Assembly (NCBI GenBank): GCA_903915555.1
Contig: CAIWTL010000074.1
Location: 1-5,002, forward strand
Origin: an uncultured Micrococcales bacterium
GTDB taxonomy: Bacteria > Actinomycetota > Actinomycetes > S36-B12 > GCA-2699445
DNA: 5,002 nucleotides
Direction: 5' to 3'
Shown here: positions 1 through 5,002 of the stretch, piece by piece
Layout of the letters: every line of letters starts with the position of its first letter
Position numbering within the stretch: position 1 is the stretch's first letter
Notes under the pieces: generated by a model
What the model saw: only the letters and a program-made list of their open reading frames with translations
Databases searched by the model: none
What the model was told of the DNA's origin: nothing
Translations under genes and position numbers: made by a program

Positions 1-1
1 C

Positions 2-523
2 CGGGTCGACGACGTCGTCCGGGATGCCGCCTTCGAATCGGCCACCTTCGTCATCCCGCCGTTCTACTTCGAGAACCTCGCCTCAGTCATGGCCCCACAA
101 CCACTGCCGAACGGCGGCACCGGATGGGCGCTGCCCATCCCGGGTGATGCGCGGGTCGTGCACGCTGCGTCCATCGAGGATCTCGGTGGTGTCGTCGCGG
201 GGGCCTTCGCCGATCCGGTAACCGTGGGCGACGGAGCCTACCTGTCGTCGAGCGCGGGTCTGATGAGCTTCCAGGACTTCGCCGACATCCTCGGCACCCA
301 GGGCCGGGAAGTCGACATCGTCGAGGTGCCGGAGGAGGTCTATGCGACGTTCTACCCGGGGGCGGACGAGATGGCGCAGATGATGAGGTACTGGGCTGCG
401 CACACCTACCTGGGGCCCGACGGCGACCAGCAGATCGCTGCGGCGCGCAGGGTGAGCACCACTCCATCCACGGACTTCGCGTCATGGGCGTCCTCGCACT
501 TGCCCATTCCGTCCGGGGACTGA
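2..523 (+). CDS. NmrA-like NAD(P)-binding family protein, C-terminal part (5' end outside window)
   Basis: The reading frame is open from base 2 to a TGA at 521-523, giving 173 visible codons. NmrA/HSCARG-type proteins are usually near 280-300 residues, so roughly the first 40 percent, including the Rossmann GxxGxxG loop, lies off the left edge. Visible hallmarks are the family-like segment PPFYFENL (visible residues 19-26), the segment SIEDLGGVVAGAFADP (57-72), which matches the conserved 'DiG..va..l.dp' helix, and a C-terminal YLSSSAGLMSFQDFADILG stretch followed by 'VPEEVYATFYPGADEMAQMM', typical of the family's substrate-side domain. Members are atypical short-chain dehydrogenase-like proteins that bind NAD(P). 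Some act as redox sensors without catalysis and others as reductases, so the substrate cannot be told. The gene ends 7 bases before the PPOX gene, suggesting one transcript. Seen: frame and motifs. Inferred: family assignment, fairly secure. Confidence 0.85.
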   Translation, partial: RVDDVVRDAAFESATFVIPPFYFENLASVMAPQPLPNGGTGWALPIPGDARVVHAASIEDLGGVVAGAFADPVTVGDGAYLSSSAGLMSFQDFADILGTQGREVDIVEVPEEVYATFYPGADEMAQMMRYWAAHTYLGPDGDQQIAAARRVSTTPSTDFASWASSHLPIPSGD

Positions 524-525
524 GG
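522..525 (+). promoter_or_regulatory. Ribosome binding site of the PPOX gene, overlapping the upstream stop codon
   Basis: GAGG lies five bases before the GTG at 531 and shares two bases with the TGA stop at 521-523. It fixes the GTG start of the downstream gene. Ribosomes ending the NmrA-like gene would stop on the initiation site, so translational coupling is likely. Confidence 0.6.
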
Positions 526-530
526 TCGGC

Positions 531-947
531 GTGGCATTCACCGAACAGGAAATCGCTTACATCCGCAGTCAGCCACTCGCCCGGGTGGCCACCGTCTCCG
601 CCGACGGTCAACCCGACGTCGTACCGGTTGTGTTCGAGTTCGAGGACCCCTACTTCTTCATCGGCGGCTACGCGCCGGAGCGGACGAGGCGGACCCGCAA
701 TATCGACCAGGGAAACGACAAGGTCGCCCTCGTCATCGACGACCTGGCTTCCGTCCGCCCATGGTCTCCGCGGTACCTGCGCGTCTACGGCACCGCCGAA
801 CTCATCCATCCCGAAGGCGATGAGGCCGCTGCGCGGATCATGCGGATCACCCCACGGATGTCCTGGAGTCTGAATCTGGATGGCGCCTGGCACCCGGGAG
901 GTGCAGCCGCTCCTACTCCCCGGAAGACCGAGCACGCGCCGCTCTGA
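531..947 (+). CDS. PPOX-class probable F420-dependent oxidoreductase (OxyR/MSMEG_5819 type)
   Basis: A 138-residue protein of the pyridoxamine 5'-phosphate oxidase-like split-barrel class. Residues 16-37 form the first barrel strands (LARVATVSADGQPDVVPVVF), a standard pattern in F420/FMN-binding PPOX enzymes. RTRRTRNI at 51-58 corresponds to the conserved basic 'R..RN' phosphate-contact region, followed by the strand KVALVIDDL (64-72). PRYLRVYGTAEL (80-91) and RIMRITPRMSWSLNLDG (102-118) match the 'VRGrAE' and 'IRIhPrrivSWgld' segments of the family that includes tetracycline-pathway OxyR and mycobacterial MSMEG_5819. Such enzymes usually bind F420 and reduce unsaturated substrates; FMN or heme use is possible in relatives. 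Length is normal. The GTG start is supported by GAGG five bases upstream. The C-terminal tail after residue 120 is proline/alanine-rich and probably disordered. The cofactor is inferred from family, not seen. Confidence 0.82.
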   Translation: MAFTEQEIAYIRSQPLARVATVSADGQPDVVPVVFEFEDPYFFIGGYAPERTRRTRNIDQGNDKVALVIDDLASVRPWSPRYLRVYGTAELIHPEGDEAAARIMRITPRMSWSLNLDGAWHPGGAAAPTPRKTEHAPL

Positions 948-962
948 GATGATCGGCGCACT

Positions 963-2042
<1,080 letters not shown>

Positions 2043-2089
2043 CCGGGGTGATTCCTACGTGCAACTGCGCGTGAAGCTGGCCCGGTTGC

Positions 2090-2123
2090 GGCTCGTCGTC
2101 ACCGTCTGACGGCGGGACGAGCC
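2090..2123 (+). terminator. Hairpin downstream of ychF, candidate terminator
   Basis: GGCTCGTC at 2090-2097 pairs perfectly with GACGAGCC at 2116-2123. Inside it, CCGT (2102-2105) can pair with ACGG (2109-2112) around a three-base loop, separated from the outer stem by a small internal loop. The structure starts 47 bases after the ychF stop. No T-run follows (next bases TGACTGTCGG), as is common for actinobacterial terminators, so function is inferred from position and stem strength only. Confidence 0.5.
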
Positions 2124-2129
2124 TGACTG

Positions 2130-2196
2130 TCGGCCGTCACCCCCAGCAGATCGGCGGTCGGCGCTGCTTGCCGGGCCACGAGTCGGGCATCGGGCT
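2130..2196 (+). repeat. Cluster of five TCGG[C/G] heptads upstream of the monooxygenase gene
   Basis: Five similar heptads lie on the + strand: TCGGCCG (2130), TCGGCGG (2151), TCGGCGC (2158), TCGGGCA (2183) and TCGGGCT (2190). The second and third are directly adjacent, as are the fourth and fifth. The last one runs into the -10 box at 2196, sharing its first T. Start distances are 21, 7, 25 and 7 bases. This may be a regulator site or a chance product of GC-rich sequence. No regulator gene is visible next to it. Confidence 0.35.
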
Positions 2197-2201
2197 AGTT
2201 T
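2196..2201 (+). promoter_or_regulatory. -10 box for a leaderless monooxygenase transcript
   Basis: TAGTTT fits the actinobacterial -10 pattern TAnnnT and lies in an otherwise GC-rich stretch. Six bases separate it from the GTG at 2208, so transcription would be expected to start at or next to the G of the start codon. The TAG of this box is also an in-frame stop, so the gene cannot begin further upstream. No convincing -35 element is seen at normal spacing. Confidence 0.55.
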
Positions 2202-2207
2202 TCTACC

Positions 2208-3839
2208 GTGGAGTCCCGTGACGTCGACGTCCTCATCGTGGGGAGCGGTCCCACCGGGCTCGTTGCGGCTCTGTGGCTGCGTCGACTCGGTATCGAGGTG
2301 ATGTGCATCGATAAGTTGTCCGCGCCGTCAACTCGGCCCAAAGGAAACTGTGTGCAGACGCGCACGATCGAACTCATGTCGGTCCTGGGCATCGCGGAGC
2401 CGCTGATCGACCGAGGGCAGATCGCGACCCATTCCACCTCCTATTTCGACGGTGAGGAGATCTTCAGCCGCACGTTCCTGGACCTCTTGACCGATTCGGC
2501 CTTCGGGGCCGTGCTGTGGACGACACAGGCAGACGTCGAACATGTGTTGACCGAGGCACTCAATGCCGCCGGCGGAACCGTTCGCCGGGCAACAGAGATC
2601 GTGTCACTCGACGTTCGACCGGACGATGTGATCTGCACCGTCCGCTGCGCAGCGCTCGAGGAGCAGGTTCGGGCACGTTGGGTTATCGGGGCCGACGGAT
2701 CCCACAGCACGGTGCGGGATCTGCTGGGCGTATCGCGCTCCGGCCGCGACTTCCCGCAACGCTGGATCATGGCGACGGTCCGACTCGTGCCCCCCATGCC
2801 GCCGGACGAGGAGTCGACGTTCTACGCGCATGGGAAGCCGGTGCTCTACATCGATCCCGGCCCGGACGGATGGGTCCGATTGGTCACGATGAGCCTCGAC
2901 CCGAACTTCGATCCGGCGACGGCGACCCAGGAGATGTTCGACAACCTCCTCGCCGGAGTCCAGTCGCCGTACCGCATCGATCAGTGCGCTCATGTGGGAA
3001 CCTACTTCGTGCACGAACATCTGGCGGACTCGTTCAGAGTCGGCAACGTCTTCCTCGCCGGCGACGCGGCCCATGAGGTCACCCCGCTCGCCGGCCAGGG
3101 GATGAACACGGGAATCCAGGACGGCATCAACCTGGCCTGGAAGATGGCCCTGGTCGCGGCCGGTCACGCGGGGGAGGGGCTGCTGGATACGTATGAGTCG
3201 GAGCGTGTCCTTGCCGCCCGGCAGGCCGACAGGTTGTCGGAGTCGTTGACCGACTGGGCGGTCTCCGTCATGAGCGACGCCATGTCCGAGACTGACCCCG
3301 CCGAGGTTGTCCGGAAGCTGCGGACCGATCTCGCAGGGCTGAACTACGAGCAGGAGGCGCAGGTGTTACTGCGCTATCCGCCGAGCCCCATCGCTCGCGA
3401 CTGGCTGACCCCGGCACCCGTTGCCGCTCAGTTGTACGCCGGTGACCGGGTTCCGACGAAGTTGGCGATCGAACTCGCAGATGGTCACGCGGGAAACCTG
3501 GCGGATCTGCTGTCGGAGCGTCACTTCACCACACTTGTCGTCGATCCGACAGGTACGGGGTCCGACACGGTGGCCGTGGTCCGGGACGCGCTCGGTGGTG
3601 CGTTCGGCGGAAGCAGCGTCGTGCACCACCTCGTCGCGACCGAGGCGGGCGCTCGATCGAGCGTTGACGGTGTTTCGACGATCCGGGCAGATCGGACTGC
3701 GCGTGAGCTGCTCTGCGGTGATGTCCCGGCAGTCGTCGTGATCCGTCCCGATGGCTACATCGCTTCGCGCATCCCGCTCACCGAACTCGCCGATCTGCTC
3801 CCGCAGTTCCTCCGGGGGATCTCTCCGGGTTCGGCCTGA
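2208..3839 (+). CDS. FAD-dependent monooxygenase, PHBH-fold (group A), with thioredoxin-like C-terminal domain
   Basis: A complete 543-residue flavoprotein hydroxylase of the size of MhpA/PgaE-type aromatic hydroxylases. Visible motifs: the FAD-binding Rossmann loop GSGPTG (12-17); the NAD(P)H/FAD 'DG' motif within WVIGADGSHSTVR (158-170); and the 'GD' motif GNVFLAGDAAH (279-289), running into PLAGQGMNTGIQDGINLAWK (293-312), which contacts the flavin. The substrate-binding sheet lies between about 180 and 275. Residues about 400-540 fit the thioredoxin-like C-terminal domain, ending with VIRPDGYIASR (511-521); many relatives have W where S520 stands. Such enzymes use NAD(P)H and oxygen to hydroxylate aromatic or polyketide substrates in the cytosol; the substrate is not readable here. 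GTG 2208 is forced: an in-frame TAG lies 12 bases upstream and the first FAD-binding strand begins at residue 6. There is no Shine-Dalgarno, fitting leaderless translation. It appears monocistronic. Confidence 0.93.
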   Translation: MESRDVDVLIVGSGPTGLVAALWLRRLGIEVMCIDKLSAPSTRPKGNCVQTRTIELMSVLGIAEPLIDRGQIATHSTSYFDGEEIFSRTFLDLLTDSAFGAVLWTTQADVEHVLTEALNAAGGTVRRATEIVSLDVRPDDVICTVRCAALEEQVRARWVIGADGSHSTVRDLLGVSRSGRDFPQRWIMATVRLVPPMPPDEESTFYAHGKPVLYIDPGPDGWVRLVTMSLDPNFDPATATQEMFDNLLAGVQSPYRIDQCAHVGTYFVHEHLADSFRVGNVFLAGDAAHEVTPLAGQGMNTGIQDGINLAWKMALVAAGHAGEGLLDTYESERVLAARQADRLSESLTDWAVSVMSDAMSETDPAEVVRKLRTDLAGLNYEQEAQVLLRYPPSPIARDWLTPAPVAAQLYAGDRVPTKLAIELADGHAGNLADLLSERHFTTLVVDPTGTGSDTVAVVRDALGGAFGGSSVVHHLVATEAGARSSVDGVSTIRADRTARELLCGDVPAVVVIRPDGYIASRIPLTELADLLPQFLRGISPGSA

Positions 3840-3861
3840 ACCCCGACCGCGGACCCCAGGG

Positions 3862-3891
3862 CTCCCCGGTGCCAACCCTGGCCACGGGGAG
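3862..3891 (+). terminator. Strong hairpin after the monooxygenase gene, candidate terminator
   Basis: CTCCCCG (3862-3868) pairs with CGGGGAG (3885-3891). Inside a 2x2 internal loop, GCCA (3871-3874) pairs with TGGC (3879-3882) around a four-base ACCC loop. It starts 22 bases after the stop codon at 3839, a normal place for a terminator. No T-run follows. An overlapping alternative stem, CCAGGG (3856-3861) with CCCTGG (3876-3881), would exclude it. Confidence 0.55.
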
Positions 3892-3924
3892 AGAGTCCGG
3901 GTCGCATCGCCCCTCGTCCCTCAC

Positions 3925-3930
3925 TAATGT
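3925..3930 (+). promoter_or_regulatory. Possible -10 box for the DGYHR protein gene
   Basis: TAATGT matches TAnnnT and lies in an A/T-richer patch within GC-rich sequence. Transcription starting about seven bases later would give a leader of roughly 16 bases that still contains the AGGAGG site. At 18-base spacing only a weak -35 (GTCGCA, 3901-3906) is present, so this is tentative. Confidence 0.35.
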
Positions 3931-3942
3931 CGGGGAGGACCC

Positions 3943-3948
3943 AGGAGG
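3943..3948 (+). promoter_or_regulatory. Ribosome binding site AGGAGG that decides the start at 3953
   Basis: A perfect AGGAGG ends four bases before ATG 3953. It favours this ATG over an in-frame GTG at 3869, which lies inside the hairpin at 3862-3891 and has no comparable site. The 28 extra residues from 3869 are low-complexity and not domain-like. Confidence 0.8.
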
Positions 3949-3952
3949 ACTC

Positions 3953-4354
3953 ATGGCCGCGAAACCCGATCCCGCCGTCGCAGGCAACGTCAAGTGGAAG
4001 AACACGCCGGACGAACACGACTATCCGGCTGCGGCGAGCTACCTGAGTCTGATCGCCGATGCCGACACAGTGAAGGACATCGTGGCGCGGCTCGAGAAGG
4101 CGCCCATCAAGACCCACAAGGCGAAGGACATCCTGCGTGCCTCACAGCTGGAGTTGCTGCCGCTCGACGATCAGCATGTGATGGAGGACCTGCGCAAGGT
4201 GACCGAGGGGATCGAGCTCTCGCCCGTCCTCATCGTGCGGGGCAAGATCCACAAGGGACTCCCGACGCAGATCGCCGACGGCTATCACCGCGTCTGCGCC
4301 AGCTACCACCTCGCGGAGAACACCGACATTCCGAGTCGCATCATCGACCTCTGA
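3953..4354 (+). CDS. Small conserved-looking protein of unknown function with ParB/sulfiredoxin-like DGYHR motif
   Basis: A 133-residue soluble, charged protein without signal peptide or membrane segment. I do not know a characterised function. The N-terminus is lysine/proline-rich (KWKNTPDEHDYPAAASYLSL, 14-33), followed by a helical, lysine-rich middle (about 37-62). The second half reads LELLPLDDQHV (66-76), a helix, then LSPVLIVRG (89-97) and IADGYHRVCASYHL (107-120), ending in IPSRIIDL. A strand followed by 'DGxHRxxA' resembles the core of the ParB N-terminal/sulfiredoxin fold, where the D-G-x-H/R-R segment binds a nucleotide phosphate. Here D109, H112 and R113 would be the key residues. 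There is no helix-turn-helix, so it is not a ParB partition protein. The start is set by AGGAGG at 3943. The next gene follows after 27 bases. Gene reality is fairly sure; fold assignment is inference from a short motif. Confidence 0.82.
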   Translation: MAAKPDPAVAGNVKWKNTPDEHDYPAAASYLSLIADADTVKDIVARLEKAPIKTHKAKDILRASQLELLPLDDQHVMEDLRKVTEGIELSPVLIVRGKIHKGLPTQIADGYHRVCASYHLAENTDIPSRIIDL

Positions 4355-4381
4355 CCGGCCACTGCATGGCAGTCTGACCGG
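4351..4381 (+). repeat. Direct repeat CTGACCGG flanking a small palindrome
   Basis: CTGACCGG occurs at 4351-4358 and exactly again at 4374-4381, 23 bases apart. Between the copies lies a perfect small inverted repeat, ACTGC (4361-4365) and GCAGT (4369-4373), with a three-base ATG loop. The first copy includes the stop codon of the upstream gene; the second touches the GTG start of the next gene. Confidence 0.5.
4370..4375 (+). promoter_or_regulatory. Possible extended -10 box for a leaderless membrane-protein gene
   Basis: CAGTCT resembles TAnnnT with C in the first place. It is directly preceded by TGG (4367-4369), an extended -10 TGn element. The six-base gap to GTG 4382 is identical to that of the monooxygenase gene. 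No Shine-Dalgarno lies before 4382. Weaker than the 2196 box because the first T is missing. Confidence 0.35.
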
Positions 4382-5002
4382 GTGAGTCCCTATGTCGCGG
4401 CGGCCATGGTCGTCATCTGTATCGCTGCGGGATGGGTGGCGGGGATCGTGGCCGACCGGCGCCTCCTGGGCGGTCGGGGCGCGACCGGAGGGCGCCGAGA
4501 CCGGACCGGCCTGACCGATGCCGTGGCCTTCATCGGGGGAGCCTTCGGCATCATCCTCGGTCTCCTCCTCGTCTTCGCGGTCCAGCACTTCGCCGACACG
4601 AGGGAACTCGCGCGCCAGGAGGCCTCGTCGTCCGTGGCCCTGTTCAATGCCGTCAGTCCCTTCCCCGAGGAGGACCGCCGAGAGATCCGGCGGTCCACGA
4701 TCTGCTACATGCGGGCGGTTGCGGACGACGACTGGGAGGCGTCCCGAAATGCGGATCTGACGGGATCGGAGAACACTGCCGCGTGGTCCGGCAGGATCCA
4801 GCGGAGGGTCGACAGCGTCCCCCTCGATACCGAGGTCAGGAAATCGACCCACTACTTCCTGGTCGAGAACTCGTTGCAGCTGGATGCGGAACGGACCATC
4901 CGGCTGCAACTGGCGCTTCCCGAGATCCCGGTCGCCATCTGGTTGGTGATCTTCATCTGCGCCTTCGCATTCATCACGCTGATGACCATCCACCTCGGCC
5001 CC
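4382..5002 (+). CDS. Membrane protein resembling the bestrophin-like DUF4239 family, N-terminal 207 residues (3' end outside window)
   Basis: The frame is open from GTG 4382 to the right edge without a stop. Predicted membrane segments: about 5-24, 47-68 (FIGGAFGIILGLLLVFAVQ at its core) and 183-205 (IPVAIWLVIFICAFAFITLM at its core); a fourth probably lies beyond the edge. This 2 + soluble domain + 2 layout, with 'lGLLLvFav' before a helix of the type RELARQEASSSVALFNAVSPF (74-94), a 'R..I..YmRaVaddDWeA' segment (103-120) and a basic helix before the third membrane segment, fits the DUF4239 family. The biochemical role is not established; an ion-channel role has only been suggested from the distant bestrophin link. 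The arginine-rich loop 26-41 should be cytoplasmic, which puts the 69-182 domain outside. GTG 4382 is preceded in frame by the stop at 4352-4354. A later ATG at codon 9 would shorten the first membrane segment. Confidence 0.78.
   Translation, partial: MSPYVAAAMVVICIAAGWVAGIVADRRLLGGRGATGGRRDRTGLTDAVAFIGGAFGIILGLLLVFAVQHFADTRELARQEASSSVALFNAVSPFPEEDRREIRRSTICYMRAVADDDWEASRNADLTGSENTAAWSGRIQRRVDSVPLDTEVRKSTHYFLVENSLQLDAERTIRLQLALPEIPVAIWLVIFICAFAFITLMTIHLGP

Noticed and set aside
2059..2109. A 16-codon GTG-started frame just after ychF (leader peptide candidate)
   Set aside because: No ribosome binding site, no regulatory amino-acid run, and its end lies inside the ychF terminator-like hairpin. 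Chance frames of this length are common.
2144..2168. Short inverted repeat AGCAG/CTGCT between ychF and the monooxygenase gene
   Set aside because: Only five base pairs with a 14-base loop, which is expected by chance. It is not comparable with the 8-bp stem at 2090-2123.
2604..3167. Minus-strand open frame of 187 codons inside the monooxygenase gene
   Set aside because: It is a shadow of the FAD monooxygenase, whose motifs on the + strand are clear. The antisense product is compositionally biased and has no recognisable motif.
3869..3952. In-frame upstream GTG giving 28 extra N-terminal residues to the DGYHR protein
   Set aside because: The extension starts inside a strong hairpin, has no ribosome binding site and is low-complexity, whereas ATG 3953 has a perfect AGGAGG.
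3953..4354. Annotation of the DGYHR protein as a ParB chromosome-partition protein or part of a partition system
   Set aside because: No helix-turn-helix or dimerisation domain, no ParA neighbour and no parS-like palindrome seen. Only the short nucleotide-pocket-like motif is shared.
4142..4993. Minus-strand open frame of 283 codons opposite the DGYHR and DUF4239-like genes
   Set aside because: The product is low-complexity and charged (D, R, G, H), and it lies opposite two + strand frames with strand/helix and membrane-segment patterns.

Overview
The window is GC-rich with strong G/C preference at third codon positions. GTG starts, leaderless-looking promoters, a PPOX-class enzyme of the F420-dependent type and a YchF of actinobacterial character together suggest an actinobacterial chromosome. 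I cannot fix the genus. All six supported genes lie on the + strand and the window is densely coding. The largest gene-free gap is about 165 bases.

Layout. (1) Positions 2-523: the C-terminal part of an NmrA-type NAD(P)-binding protein, cut by the left edge. Seven bases later comes a small split-barrel flavin/deazaflavin enzyme of the PPOX class, OxyR/MSMEG_5819 type (531-947), whose ribosome binding site overlaps the upstream stop codon. (2) 963-2042: complete ychF, encoding the conserved ribosome-associated ATPase, 15 bases after the PPOX gene and followed by a hairpin. (3) 2043-2207: a short intergenic region holding that hairpin, a cluster of TCGG-type heptads and a -10 box placed exactly for a leaderless GTG start. 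(4) 2208-3839: a complete 543-residue group A FAD monooxygenase (PHBH fold), followed by a strong hairpin at 3862-3891. (5) 3953-4354: a 133-residue protein of unknown function with a ParB/sulfiredoxin-like DGYHR motif and a good ribosome binding site. (6) 4382 to the right edge: the first 207 residues of a membrane protein resembling the bestrophin-like DUF4239 family, probably also leaderless.

How the genes work together. NmrA and PPOX look translationally coupled and are probably a redox pair of unknown substrate. ychF is a housekeeping gene that may be read from the same transcript. The monooxygenase appears to be a stand-alone unit with its own promoter and terminator-like hairpin. The ParB-like protein and the DUF4239 protein are adjacent, but the second seems to have its own promoter within the 27-base gap. 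I see no mobile element, CRISPR array, tRNA or rRNA. I also see no convincing new multi-gene system. The most interesting items are the DGYHR protein, the two predicted leaderless starts with identical -10 spacing, and the small repeat structures next to them.
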